Origin: Mycobacterium sp. 852002-50816_SCH5313054-b
GTDB lineage: Bacteria > Actinomycetota > Actinomycetes > Mycobacteriales > Mycobacteriaceae
Reading direction: 5' to 3'
NCBI RefSeq assembly: GCF_001667185.1
Contig: NZ_LZIC01000074.1
Span: forward strand, 35,007-99,006
Length of the DNA: 64,000 bases
Shown here: in pieces, positions 1-8,615 of the stretch
How the letters are laid out: each line of letters begins with the position of its first letter
Numbering within the stretch: position 1 is the first letter of the stretch
The notes under the pieces: model-generated
What the model was told of the DNA's origin: nothing
Databases searched by the model: none
Seen by the model: the letters and a program-made list of their open reading frames with translations, nothing else
Position numbers and translations under genes: made by a program

Positions 1-730
1 TCGCGATCAATTGCAGATCATCGATTCCGTCCTGGGACATGCCCACCCAGCCGGCGTAGTTGACGGCGAACGACCGGGCCGGGCTGAGGTCCGCGGACTT
101 CCTGACCATGTACATGACGGCCCCCGGCTTCGCATTCAGCGGCCGGTTGCACCGCTGTAGGGCATCGCCGGGCGCGTACTCGGCGCTGCGCTGCAGCACA
201 CCGCGGCCCCACAGGAAGGGGTGGGTCGCGCGGGCCTCCGCCAGCAGCTCGTCATCGAGCCGGCTCGCGTCGTAAAGGCACAATTTCGTCACCGGGTAGC
301 CGTCGAGCGCTTCGTTGACCAGCGCCTCGTGCTCCACGCAGGCGACGAACTCATCGTCGCGGCGTCCCGGCCAGGCCAGCTGGCTCACGATCCGCACCCG
401 CCGGTCGGAGTGGTCGTCGACGAAGGCACCCTCCATTGCCATGAACCGGCTCGGGTTGCGGCCGACTTCGGCGATGTCGGCCATGCGCAATTCGGTAGTG
501 AATCCGCCGACCGAGCCGGACAACGCGTCGTGCAAGAGGGCCAGCTTGTCGCCGGGCACCGCCACCAGCACCGCCTCGTCGGCCGTCAGGCCGTCGCGGA
601 CGAAGCCCACCACAGATTCGAGATAGTCCTGCTGCGAACGGTAAAGGAGCGCCGAATGGATGAAACCCGGGTGGCCGGCTTGCGTCCCCTTCAAGCCCTC
701 CCGCATTCCAGCGCTGTCGCTGTCGATCAC
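1..730 (-). CDS. MEDS-domain RsbA-type anti-sigma regulator (3' end outside window)
   Basis: 243 residues are visible and the frame is still open at base 1, so the C terminus lies off the left edge. Residues about 20-180 (starting GFIHSALLYRSQQDYLESV, later VRDGLTADEAVLVAVPGDK) look like a MEDS sensory domain, which in actinobacteria precedes an RsbW/SpoIIAB-like ATPase in RsbA-type anti-sigma factors. That ATPase half would be in the missing part and cannot be confirmed. The GTG start at 730 is preceded by AGGGGG nine bases upstream; a TTG at 739 and an ATG at 706 are in frame as alternatives. A SigF-like -10 lies 48 bases upstream. Role inferred from the family: control of a stress sigma factor in the cytosol. 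Confidence 0.7.
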   Translation of the reverse strand, partial: MIDSDSAGMREGLKGTQAGHPGFIHSALLYRSQQDYLESVVGFVRDGLTADEAVLVAVPGDKLALLHDALSGSVGGFTTELRMADIAEVGRNPSRFMAMEGAFVDDHSDRRVRIVSQLAWPGRRDDEFVACVEHEALVNEALDGYPVTKLCLYDASRLDDELLAEARATHPFLWGRGVLQRSAEYAPGDALQRCNRPLNAKPGAVMYMVRKSADLSPARSFAVNYAGWVGMSQDGIDDLQLIA

Positions 731-777
731 TACTGCCAACCCCCTGCTGGACCGGCCCGTCTACGTTCCCCCTCCCC

Positions 778-804
778 ATACCCGATAAGGACGTTCGGTA
801 AGCA
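778..804 (-). promoter_or_regulatory. Possible SigF-type promoter for the MEDS/RsbA gene
   Basis: On the minus strand GCTT, 16 bases, GGGTAT. The mycobacterial SigF consensus is GTTT-N15-17-GGGTA, so the -10 is perfect and the -35 matches 3 of 4. An exact GTTT is also present but 20 bases from the -10. It suits a gene likely to act in a stress-sigma circuit, but the evidence is only motif-level. Confidence 0.35.
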
Positions 805-836
805 AACGAACGGATCGCGACCGCGCGGGGAGGCTC

Positions 837-2279
837 CTACAACCACCAGGAGGCGGCGGCGTCCAGATGACGACGGATGCGGTACCGGGCGAGGCTGTCG
901 TCGCCGGCCCTGATCGCCTGCAGGATCCGCACGTGGGCGTGCTCGACGGCGGCCACGTCGTCCCACGTCGGCTCGGCCTGCCCGGTGCTGGACCAGTGCC
1001 GGCGAAACAGCTCGATGATGATCCGAAGGAACAAGTCCAGCAGCGTGTTTCCGGCCAGTTGCGCCAGGCCGAGGTGGAACCGGACCTCGTCGACCATGGC
1101 CTCGGGGGCCTCGCGCACGCCGCCCTCGGGGGCGCCCCGATGCGACTCCAAGAAGGCCGCCACCCCGGAATCGCTGCGCCGCTTGACGACTCTGGCGACG
1201 TTGTCGATCTCGATGGCCTCGCGAACGCTGCGCAGGTCCTCGCCGGTGGGCTGGCGGTACTGCAGGTACAGCGCAATGGTGTCGATGCTCGCCTCCGCCC
1301 GCGGGCGGGTGACGATCAGCCCCCCGCCGGGGCCGCGGCGCATCTGCGCAACGGAGTGATATTCGAGCAGCCGCACCGCTTCCCGGAACACCGCGCGGCT
1401 CACCCGGTAGCGCTCCACCAGGGCGGTCTCGGTTCCGAAGACCGAACCGGCCTGCCAGCCGCCGTCGGCGATCTCGTCGCCGATGGTGGCCGCCAGCAGC
1501 TCGGCGAGCTTGCCCTGCGGCGCATCGCCGTCGAGCCGCCGGCGGGGCGCGCGCGGGCGGCCTTTGCCGCCGGGGTGATGCCGCTGCAGCCAGGCGGTCA
1601 CCGCTTCGACGTGCCGCTCGGACAGCGACCTGGCCCGCGCCGCGTCGCCGGCGGTGACTGCGGCGACGATCTCGGCATGGTGCTTGTGCATGTGGTCGAC
1701 CGCCTCGATGGCCTCGGTTGCCGAGTCGGTCCGCGACTGGAGAGCGTATCGGGTGGTGAGCCTGATCAGGATGTCGATGAACAGTTGCAGCACCGGGCTC
1801 TTGGATTGCCCCGCCAGGGCGATGTGGAACTCATCGCGCGGCGCCGGCATGCCCGGCCGCCAGTGCTGCTCCGCGCGCAACACCGAACGCAGGCGGTCGA
1901 TGCCGATTTCGTCGATCCGCTCCGCGGCCAGCGAGGCCGCCAGGGGCTCCAGCACCAGGCGCGCATTGAGCAGGTCGACCAGCGTGGTGCCCACGTACTC
2001 GAGATAGATGACGACGGCGCGGGTCGCGGGGCCGGCGTCCGGCGCGCAGATCAGCAGCCCGCCGCCCGGTCCGCGGCGCGTGCGGGCCACCTGGTGATGT
2101 TCGACCAGGCGAACGGCCTCCCGCAGCACCGATCGGCTGACGCCGTAACGCTGTTGCAGCGCCTGCTCGGAGCCCAGCGATTCACCGACGGGCCAGCCGC
2201 GACGAACGATATCCGCCTCGATGTGGCGGGCAATCTGTGCGGCGAGTTTGTCCGGGGGGTCGGAATCGCGCTGTGCCAC
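837..2279 (-). CDS. Tandem-fused GntR/FadR-family regulator (two wHTH-FCD units)
   Basis: 480 residues hold two complete FadR-type repressors in one chain: winged helix about 10-78 and FCD ligand domain about 83-235, a basic linker about 236-252, then winged helix about 253-325 and FCD about 330-475. The two recognition helices are clearly homologous (YGVSRSVLREAVRL and YRVSRAVFREAVRL), and both wings carry RRGPGGGL. Histidines of the FCD metal site are visible in both halves (EFHIAL and RFHLGL). Ordinary FadR proteins are about 230-250 residues and dimerise, so this chain may be an intramolecular dimer. The start is GTG, eight bases after the thiolase stop, so the two probably share a transcript. 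Length and position agree with M. tuberculosis Rv3060c (from memory). It likely regulates the adjacent acyl-CoA genes. Confidence 0.88.
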   Translation of the reverse strand: MAQRDSDPPDKLAAQIARHIEADIVRRGWPVGESLGSEQALQQRYGVSRSVLREAVRLVEHHQVARTRRGPGGGLLICAPDAGPATRAVVIYLEYVGTTLVDLLNARLVLEPLAASLAAERIDEIGIDRLRSVLRAEQHWRPGMPAPRDEFHIALAGQSKSPVLQLFIDILIRLTTRYALQSRTDSATEAIEAVDHMHKHHAEIVAAVTAGDAARARSLSERHVEAVTAWLQRHHPGGKGRPRAPRRRLDGDAPQGKLAELLAATIGDEIADGGWQAGSVFGTETALVERYRVSRAVFREAVRLLEYHSVAQMRRGPGGGLIVTRPRAEASIDTIALYLQYRQPTGEDLRSVREAIEIDNVARVVKRRSDSGVAAFLESHRGAPEGGVREAPEAMVDEVRFHLGLAQLAGNTLLDLFLRIIIELFRRHWSSTGQAEPTWDDVAAVEHAHVRILQAIRAGDDSLARYRIRRHLDAAASWWL

Positions 2280-2287
2280 AAGTTATC

Positions 2288-3487
2288 TCAGCATGTGAGC
2301 AGCATGCATCCGGCGACGGGCCCGCCGCCCACGGAGACCACGCCGACCTCCGGGCGTTCGGACACCTGGCGCTCCCCCGCCTCGCCGCGCAGCTGCAGGC
2401 ATCCCTCGTGCAGGGCCCAGTATCCGTGCATGCGCCCGGCCGAGAGCTGGCCGCCGTAGGTGTTCAGCGGCAGCTGGCCGTCGCGGGCGATCCGCGCGCC
2501 GCCCTCGACGAACGGCCCGCCCTCGCCGTCGCCGCACACCCCGAGGGCTTCCAGCCAGGCAAGGGTGAGGTACGTGAAACCGTCGTACAACTCGGCGACA
2601 TCGAGGTCGGCCGGCGCCAACTGCGTGCGGGACCACATCTGTGCCGTCGCGTCCGACATCGCCATCTTGGGGTAGTCGGGGCGGTGGAACCAGCCACCGG
2701 CACCGTCGGATCCGCCGATCGCCTCCACGGCCACCACACGGTGCGGGCAGTCGCGGCCGTACTCCGCGTTCGACACCACCACCGCGATCGAACCGTCGAT
2801 CGGGACATCGCAATCCAGCAGCCCGAACGGCGTGGACACCGGGCGCGCTCCCAGGTAGTCGGCCATGGTCATCGGTTCGCGGTAGACCGCGAGCGGATTC
2901 AGTGCGGCGTTGCGCCTGCCGTTGAGCGCCAGCCAGCCCAGCTGTTCCTTGGTGGTCCCGTACAGCTCCATATGACGACGGCAGTTCAGCGCCAGCCAGT
3001 TCGCCGCCGAATAGGCCTGGGCCGCAACCAGATCATTGACGTCGTCCATCGCGCCGACGGCGGGCTTCGGGGCGCCCTCGGGCGTGTCGAACATCCGCGC
3101 CAGGGCTGGCGCGGACGCGTTTTCTTCCTTTTTGACCGGCACCGTGCCGCCGAGCATCTGGATCGTCCGGTAGATCACCACATGGCGCGCGCGTCGCTCG
3201 GCGACCGCCCGGCACGCCGACATCACCGGGCTCAGCAGGCCGCCGGTGCCGAAGCCCGCCCCGCAGTCGGCCGCCTCGATGCGCAGTTCGGTGTTGACGT
3301 CCGCGGCCGGCGTGTCCCCGAGGGTGGCGATTCCGTCGATGTCCGCGGGCGCCAGGCCGGCATCCTCGATGGCCGCCCGGACCGCCTCCATGGTCAGCTC
3401 CAGGCCGGGAATGCCGGTGCGACGGCCTATTCGCGAGATGCCGATGCCGGACAAGATCGCGTCCTTCTCGAAATAGGTCATACGCAC
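2288..3487 (-). CDS. Thiolase-family lipid-transfer/SCP-x-like protein
   Basis: About 397-399 residues with the fold of the non-condensing thiolase branch (Ltp/SCP-x). Visible are the N-terminal ILSGIGISRIGRRTG, a cysteine in VMSACRAVAE and the C-terminal GGQLSAGRMHG followed by CLQLRGEAGERQ, a typical lipid-transfer thiolase pattern. Such proteins cleave acyl-CoA or, as Ltp2-type aldolases, remove short side chains from sterol-CoA with a DUF35 partner; a DUF35 gene is divergently adjacent at 3545. Start is GTG at 3487 or ATG at 3481. It precedes the fused regulator by eight bases. The pair seems extra relative to the H37Rv order, where I recall Rv3060c adjoining fadE22. Substrate unknown. 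Confidence 0.8.
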   Translation of the reverse strand: MRMTYFEKDAILSGIGISRIGRRTGIPGLELTMEAVRAAIEDAGLAPADIDGIATLGDTPAADVNTELRIEAADCGAGFGTGGLLSPVMSACRAVAERRARHVVIYRTIQMLGGTVPVKKEENASAPALARMFDTPEGAPKPAVGAMDDVNDLVAAQAYSAANWLALNCRRHMELYGTTKEQLGWLALNGRRNAALNPLAVYREPMTMADYLGARPVSTPFGLLDCDVPIDGSIAVVVSNAEYGRDCPHRVVAVEAIGGSDGAGGWFHRPDYPKMAMSDATAQMWSRTQLAPADLDVAELYDGFTYLTLAWLEALGVCGDGEGGPFVEGGARIARDGQLPLNTYGGQLSAGRMHGYWALHEGCLQLRGEAGERQVSERPEVGVVSVGGGPVAGCMLLTC

Positions 3488-3525
3488 CGCCCGTCCACAC
3501 GAACCGCCACCCGCATCGGATCAAT

Positions 3526-3535
3526 AGAGTGTACT
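3526..3535. promoter_or_regulatory. AGAGTGTACT motif, copy 1 (possible GntR operator or -10)
   Basis: AGAGTGTACT followed by GTATT in the 57-base divergent gap between the thiolase and DUF35 genes. The same ten bases followed by TATT recur upstream of fadE22 at 6134. The core GT-GT-AC fits the general GntR operator form (N)yGT(N)xAC(N)y. On the minus strand it also contains TACACT, a plausible -10 hexamer for the thiolase. Confidence 0.4.
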
Positions 3536-3544
3536 GTATTGGGC

Positions 3545-3877
3545 GTGTCGAGCCAGCTGCTCATCGAACACTGCGACAAGTGCGCCCGCTGGGTGCATCC
3601 GGCGGCCGGCGAATGCCGCGACTGCGGCGCCCCGCTGGTGGCGCGACCGGTATCCGGCCGCGGCACGGTGTTCACCTACACGGTCAATCACCACCCGTAC
3701 AACCCCGACATTCCGACCCCCTATGTGATCGCCATCGTCGAACTCGCCGAACAGAGCGGGCTGCGGGTGGCGGCCAATATCGTTGGCTGTAACCCCGATT
3801 CGGTGACGTGCGGGATGCCCGTCGATATCCAGCCCCAGAAGGGCAGCGGCGGCGCACCCCAATTCGCGCCGGCCTGA
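3545..3877 (+). CDS. DUF35 OB-fold protein with zinc ribbon
   Basis: 110 residues. Four cysteines in two CxxC pairs (about 10/13 and 24/27) form a rubredoxin-like zinc ribbon, followed by an OB-fold with VSGRGTVFTYTVNHHPYNP and PYVIAIVELAEQSGLRVAANI, the classic DUF35 pattern. DUF35 proteins partner with thiolase-like enzymes or with MaoC-type hydratases, supplying an acyl-CoA-binding surface; in sterol side-chain degradation they complex with Ltp2-type aldolases. The divergent thiolase is the obvious partner. GTG at 3545 is chosen because upstream codons lack similarity; a TTG at 3539 is in frame. Confidence 0.82.
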   Translation: MSSQLLIEHCDKCARWVHPAAGECRDCGAPLVARPVSGRGTVFTYTVNHHPYNPDIPTPYVIAIVELAEQSGLRVAANIVGCNPDSVTCGMPVDIQPQKGSGGAPQFAPA

Positions 3878-3895
3878 GCGCGAGCAGACCGAGCG

Positions 3896-6061
3896 CTAGT
3901 TGATCAGCGGGTCGCGCGGCATGCCGAGGATCCGCTCGGCGATCTGATTGCGGGTGACCTCCGACGTGCCGCCGGCGATCGACATGCCGCGCGCCCCCAT
4001 GATCATCCGGCTCGCCAGCGCGCCCTGCCCGTCGCCAAGCGCGACCTCGGGCCCCAGCAACGCCGCCGAGATCGCGGCCCCGTCCACCATGTGTTCGGCC
4101 AACTTCAGTTTGGTGACGTTGCCTTCCGGTCCCGGGCCCGCCCCCTCGACGCTGCGGGCGACGCGGCGCAGGTTCAGCAGCCGCAGCGCATGGTCGTCGG
4201 CCAGGTAGTTTCCCACGCGAATCCTGGCCCCCGCCAACTGATCCGGCCGCTGCTTGGTGAGTTCGATCAGCATGTCCGCCAGGCCCTCGTAGAAGGACCC
4301 GCTGCCACCGATGCTGACGCGCTCGTTGCCGAGCGTCGCGCGAGCGACCGTCCACCCGGTGTTGGGCTCGCCGACGACGTCTTCGTCGGGAACGAACAGG
4401 TCGTTGAAGAACACCTCGTTGAAATCCGAGCCGCCGGTGATCTGTCGCAGCGGCCGCACCTCGACCTCGGGCGCCTTCATGTCGACGATCACCGTGGTGA
4501 TGCCGGCATGCTTCGGGGCCTCCGGGTCGGTGCGCACGGTGGCCAGCCCCCGCGCGCAATAGTGCGCCCCACTGGTCCACACCTTCTGCCCGTTGATCTT
4601 CCAGCCACCGTCGACGCGGGTGGCCCGGGTCTTGATGGACGCCGCGTCCGATCCCGCGTCCGGCTCGGAGAACAGCTGGCACCAGATCTCGTCTTTGCGC
4701 AGCGCCTTCTCCACGAATCTTTCGATCTGCCAAGGCGTTCCGTGCTGGATCAGCGTCAGGATCACCCATCCGGTGATCCCGTAGTCGGGCCGCTTGATGC
4801 CCGCGGTACGAAACTCCTCCTCGATCACCAGCTGCTCCACCGCGTCGGCCCCGCGACCCCAGGGTTGGGGCCAGTGCGGCATCACGTAGCCGGTCTCGAT
4901 CAGCTTGTCGCGCTGCGCCTGCTTGTCCAGGGGGGCGATTTCGGCGGCGTCGGCGTGGATCCGGGTGCGCAGCTCTTCGGCCTCGGGCGGCAGGTCCAGG
5001 CTGTTCTCGCGCACCGCGCCGGCCGCGGTGCGTTCGAAGACGTCGGCGACTGGGCCGTCCCCGCCGAACAGCGCCGCGGTCACCAGCGACCGGCGCAGGT
5101 GCAGATGCGCGTCGTGCTCCCAGGTGAAGCCGATGCCGCCGTGCACCTGAATGTTGAGCTCGGCATTGCGCGCATACGCCGGGAAGGCCAGCGCGGCGGC
5201 CACCGCGGCGATGAGGCGAAACTGATCCTCGTCCTCCGCCGCCGCCCGCGAGGCGTCCCACACCGCGGCGGTCGCCGACTCCGAGGCCACCAGCATGTTG
5301 GCGCAATGATGCTTGACGGCTTGGAAAGTCGCGATGGTGCGGCCGAATTGCTGGCGCACCTTGGCGTAGTCGACGGCGGCCTCCACACAGTCGGACGCCC
5401 CGCCGACCGCCTCGGCGGCCAGCAGGGTGCGCGCGCGGGCCAGCGCCGACTCCCGCGCCCCCGCCACGATGTCGTCGGAACCGATGCTGACGTTGTCCAG
5501 GCTGACCCGTCCGGAGCGCCGGGTCGGATCGAGGTTCTCGGGCACGTCCACCGACACACCGGACCGGCCGCGTTCCAGCAGCAGGAGGTCGTCACCGGCG
5601 GCGATCACCAGCAGGTCGGCCAGCCCGGCACCCAGCACGATGCCGGCGTTGCCGTTTGCTACGCCGTCGGAGACCCGGACCTCGCCGCCCAGGCCGATCC
5701 CCGCGGTGACGGTGCCGTCGATCAGCCCGGGCAGCAGCCGCGACTTCTGCTCGGGCGTGCCGTCTTTCGCGAGCACCGCCGACGCGATCACGGTCGGCAC
5801 GAAGGGCCCCGGCGCCACCGCGCGGCCAAGTTCCTCGACGACCACCACGAGTTCGGGCAACCCATAGCCGGAGCCGCCGTGTTCCTCGTCGACGTGCAAC
5901 CCGAGCCAGCCGAGCTCGACCAGGTTGTGCCAGAACGGCGGCCGGGCTTCGTCGGCCGCATCGAGCAGCGATCGGGCCGCCCAGCGCGCCTTCTGCGCGG
6001 TCAGGAACGCGCGGGCTACCTCGGCGAGTTCGCGGTGGTCGTCGGTCAGTGCGATACCCAT
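3896..6061 (-). CDS. fadE22: Fused two-domain acyl-CoA dehydrogenase, FadE22-like
   Basis: 721 residues made of two acyl-CoA dehydrogenase modules, about 1-340 and 365-721. The N half shows QQFGRTIATFQAVKHHCANM and VHGGIGFTWEHDAHLHLRR; the C half shows WCQLFSEPDAGSDAASIKTR (flavin/substrate loop) and GARGMSIAGGTSEVTRNQIAERILG with the usual C-terminal Glu region. It is FAD-dependent and introduces a 2,3 double bond in acyl-CoA. Fused FadE proteins of this length act on sterol or other bulky CoA substrates in some mycobacteria. Length and the order GntR, fadE, ligB, cstA match M. tuberculosis fadE22 (Rv3061c) as I recall it. ATG with AGGAGG seven bases upstream. Copy 2 of AGAGTGTACT lies 73 bases upstream. 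Confidence 0.9.
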   Translation of the reverse strand: MGIALTDDHRELAEVARAFLTAQKARWAARSLLDAADEARPPFWHNLVELGWLGLHVDEEHGGSGYGLPELVVVVEELGRAVAPGPFVPTVIASAVLAKDGTPEQKSRLLPGLIDGTVTAGIGLGGEVRVSDGVANGNAGIVLGAGLADLLVIAAGDDLLLLERGRSGVSVDVPENLDPTRRSGRVSLDNVSIGSDDIVAGARESALARARTLLAAEAVGGASDCVEAAVDYAKVRQQFGRTIATFQAVKHHCANMLVASESATAAVWDASRAAAEDEDQFRLIAAVAAALAFPAYARNAELNIQVHGGIGFTWEHDAHLHLRRSLVTAALFGGDGPVADVFERTAAGAVRENSLDLPPEAEELRTRIHADAAEIAPLDKQAQRDKLIETGYVMPHWPQPWGRGADAVEQLVIEEEFRTAGIKRPDYGITGWVILTLIQHGTPWQIERFVEKALRKDEIWCQLFSEPDAGSDAASIKTRATRVDGGWKINGQKVWTSGAHYCARGLATVRTDPEAPKHAGITTVIVDMKAPEVEVRPLRQITGGSDFNEVFFNDLFVPDEDVVGEPNTGWTVARATLGNERVSIGGSGSFYEGLADMLIELTKQRPDQLAGARIRVGNYLADDHALRLLNLRRVARSVEGAGPGPEGNVTKLKLAEHMVDGAAISAALLGPEVALGDGQGALASRMIMGARGMSIAGGTSEVTRNQIAERILGMPRDPLIN

Positions 6062-6133
6062 GAGGGCCTCCTCGCGCCGCTGCCTGGGGTGACTGCCTGC
6101 CCCGCTCCGAGGGGGAGCGGGGCGGCTGTCTAA

Positions 6134-6143
6134 AGAGTGTACT
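6134..6143. promoter_or_regulatory. AGAGTGTACT motif, copy 2, upstream of fadE22
   Basis: Identical ten bases to 3526-3535, followed by TATT, in the 112-base gap between the SDR and fadE22. It lies 73 bases upstream of the fadE22 start codon. It could be an operator for the nearby fused GntR protein or, read on the minus strand, a TACACT -10 element. Confidence 0.4.
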
Positions 6144-6173
6144 TATTCCCCGAGGGGGCCTGGGCGGGGGTGG

Positions 6174-6932
6174 CTACTTCGGCGCGAAGCGCTGCCCGGC
6201 GTCCAGCCGCAGGCACTGGCCGTTGAGCATCGGGTTGTCCACGATGGCCGCCACCAGCTTCGCGTACTCCTCGGGCCGGCCCAGGCGTTTCGGGAAGGCC
6301 GCGTCCTTGGTGAGCGCCGCCGCGAATTCGTCCGGAATGCCCTGGGTCAACCCCGTCGCGAACAGGCTCGGCGCGATCGCCAGCACGCGGATCCCCAGCG
6401 AACCCAGGTCACGCGCCATGGTCAGGCACATGCCGGCGATGCCCGCCTTGGCGGCGGTGTAGGCGACCTGCCCGATCTGACCCTCGAAGGCCGCGATCGA
6501 CGCCGTGTTGATGATGACGCCGCGCTCGTCGTCCTCCGGTTCGTTCTTGGCCATGTGCGCGGCCGCCAGCCGGCTGATGTTGAAGGTGGCGATGAGGTTG
6601 AGGTCGATGACGGATTGGAAGGACTCCAGGTCGTGCGGACCGGACTTGGTCATCGTTCGCTTGGCGATGCCGCCGCCGGCGGTCGTGATGATGACGTGCA
6701 GGCCGCCGAGCTTGTCGACCGCGGTCTGCAGCGTCTCCTCGGTGCCCGTGAAGTCGGTGACGTCGACCGGGTAGAACGAACCGCCGACGGCCTCGGCGAC
6801 GGTCTTGCCGTCGGAGCCCTCGCGGTCGAGTACGGCGACGTCCGCGCCGCGTTCGTGCAGCAGTTCGGCGCTGGCCCGACCCATCCCCGACGCGCCGCCG
6901 ATGACGACGACCTTCTTCCCGTTGATCTCCAT
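6174..6932 (-). CDS. SDR, type-II 3-hydroxyacyl-CoA dehydrogenase-like
   Basis: 252 residues. Rossmann motif GGASGMG near residues 10-16, and catalytic Ser, Tyr and Lys in NTASIAAFEGQIGQVAYTAAKAG. The AAFEGQ.GQ.AY.A.KAG signature is typical of HSD17B10-like enzymes, which oxidise 3-hydroxyacyl-CoA (or hydroxysteroids) with NAD. ATG at 6932 has AGGAGG six bases upstream. Upstream of fadE22 on the same strand, so dehydrogenation and hydroxyacyl oxidation steps of one beta-oxidation route may be encoded together. Divergent from ligB. Confidence 0.88.
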   Translation of the reverse strand: MEINGKKVVVIGGASGMGRASAELLHERGADVAVLDREGSDGKTVAEAVGGSFYPVDVTDFTGTEETLQTAVDKLGGLHVIITTAGGGIAKRTMTKSGPHDLESFQSVIDLNLIATFNISRLAAAHMAKNEPEDDERGVIINTASIAAFEGQIGQVAYTAAKAGIAGMCLTMARDLGSLGIRVLAIAPSLFATGLTQGIPDEFAAALTKDAAFPKRLGRPEEYAKLVAAIVDNPMLNGQCLRLDAGQRFAPK

Positions 6933-7043
6933 CCGGACCTCCTCGTTAGGCTTGTCAGAATCCCTGAAATTTGTAACGTTTCCTAGGCACGCTAGCGTGC
7001 CCGCCCGGCGGGGTTGTCGGCGAGCCATGCCAAGCTGAGTTGC

Positions 7044-8576
7044 GTGCTCCTCCTCGACGTCGCAAGCACGTCGCTTAATGTCGGCGGCACGTCGTCGCGG
7101 CTGACGAAGGTCGCCCACATCGCCGACCTGCTGCGCCGCGCCGCCGCCGACCCGCAGGCGGTGGCGGTCATCGTCTCGTGGCTCTCGGGTGAGCTGCGCC
7201 AACGCCAGATCGGCGTCGGCTGGGCGTCGTTGCGCTCCCGGCCGCCGCCGGCGCCCGGGCAGGCGACGCTGACCGTCGGCGGTGTCGACGCCACCTTCTT
7301 TCAGATCGGGGCGGTTTCGGGCAAGGGGTCGCAGGCGCGGCGCGCCGAACTCCTGAACGCCTTGTTCGCCGCCGCGACCGAAACCGAGCAGGCCTTCCTG
7401 GTGCGGCTGCTCGGCGGCGAGCTGCGCCAGGGGGCGCTGGCCGGGATCGTGGCCGACGCCGTCGCCAAGGCCGCCGGAATCCCGGTCGCGTCGGTGCAGC
7501 GCGCCGCGATGCTGGGCGGGGATTTGCCGGCGGTGGCGGCGGCCGCCCTGTCCGGGGAAGCCGGGGCCCTGGACGCGTTCACCCTGCGGGTGGGCCGGCC
7601 GGTCAGTCCGATGCTGGCCCAGACCGCCACAGGTGTGGCCGATGCGATCGAACGCCACGACGGCACAACGATTTTCGAGGCGAAGCTGGACGGCGCGCGC
7701 GTGCAGATTCACCGGGCCGGCGATGAGGTCACGGTGTACACCCGCAGCCTCGACGACGTCACCGCCCGGCTCCCGGAGGTCGTCGAGGCGACGCTGGCGC
7801 TGCCGGTCACCGAGCTGATCGCCGACGCCGAGGCGATCGCCCTGCGGCCCGACAACGCACCGCACCGTTTCCAGGTCACGGCCTCGCGATTCGGCCGGTC
7901 CGTCGACGTGGCGGCCGCGGTTGCTGCGCAGCGGCTTTCGGTGTTCTTCTTCGACATCCTGCACCGCGACGGCTCCGACCTGCTGGACGCGCCGACCACC
8001 GACCGGCTGGCCGCCCTGGACGCGCTGGTGCCGCCCGCGCAGCGGGTCGACCGGATGATGACGTCGGATCCCGCGGAGGCCGCCGGGTTCCTGGACGCCA
8101 CGCTGGCCGCCGGCCACGAGGGGGTGATGGCCAAGGCGCCGGGCGCGCCCTACCTCGCGGGCCGGCGCGGGGCGGGCTGGCTCAAGGTCAAGCCGGTGCA
8201 CACGCTGGACCTGGTGGTGCTCGCCGTGGAGTGGGGTTCGGGGCGCCGTCGCGGCAAGCTGTCCAACATCCACCTGGGTGCGCGGGATCCTGCCACCGGC
8301 GAATTCGTCATGGTGGGAAAGACTTTCAAGGGAATGACCGACGCCATGCTGGACTGGCAGACGGCCCGGTTCAGCGAGCTCGCGGTGGGCGGTACGGAAG
8401 ACTACGTGGTGAACGTGCGCCCCGAGCAGGTGGTCGAGATCGCCCTGGACGGCGTGCAGAAGTCGTCGCGGTATCCCGGTGGAGCGGCGCTGCGGTTCGC
8501 CCGGGTGGTGCGCTATCGCGACGACAAGGGCCCGGCCGAGGCCGACACCATCGACGCCGTGCGCGCGCTGTACTAA
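7044..8576 (+). CDS. ligB: ATP-dependent DNA ligase LigB
   Basis: 510 residues. Nucleotidyltransferase motif I is [13 protein letters not shown] with the adenylated lysine near residue 214; motif III/IIIa region [13 protein letters not shown], motif [11 protein letters not shown] and motif [22 protein letters not shown] are all readable, followed by an OB domain ([18 protein letters not shown]). The N-terminal 200 residues are the DNA-binding domain. The protein closely resembles M. tuberculosis LigB (Rv3062, about 507 aa) as I remember it. It is an accessory nick-sealing ligase, in addition to the NAD-dependent LigA. GTG at 7044 aligns with the known N terminus; an ATG at 7026 or upstream codons would add an unmatched extension. 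Confidence 0.95.
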   Translation: MLLLDVASTSLNVGGTSSRLTKVAHIADLLRRAAADPQAVAVIVSWLSGELRQRQIGVGWASLRSRPPPAPGQATLTVGGVDATFFQIGAVSGKGSQARRAELLNALFAAATETEQAFLVRLLGGELRQGALAGIVADAVAKAAGIPVASVQRAAMLGGDLPAVAAAALSGEAGALDAFTLRVGRPVSPMLAQTATGVADAIERHDGTTIFEAKLDGARVQIHRAGDEVTVYTRSLDDVTARLPEVVEATLALPVTELIADAEAIALRPDNAPHRFQVTASRFGRSVDVAAAVAAQRLSVFFFDILHRDGSDLLDAPTTDRLAALDALVPPAQRVDRMMTSDPAEAAGFLDATLAAGHEGVMAKAPGAPYLAGRRGAGWLKVKPVHTLDLVVLAVEWGSGRRRGKLSNIHLGARDPATGEFVMVGKTFKGMTDAMLDWQTARFSELAVGGTEDYVVNVRPEQVVEIALDGVQKSSRYPGGAALRFARVVRYRDDKGPAEADTIDAVRALY

Positions 8577-8615
8577 AACACGCGTTGTCGGTTTTGCGCG
8601 CGTAGGGTTTTCGCC

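Noticed and set aside
867..2459. Long plus-strand frame opposite the fused GntR gene
   Set aside because: It has no recognisable domain and is exactly antisense to a gene with clear repeat architecture.
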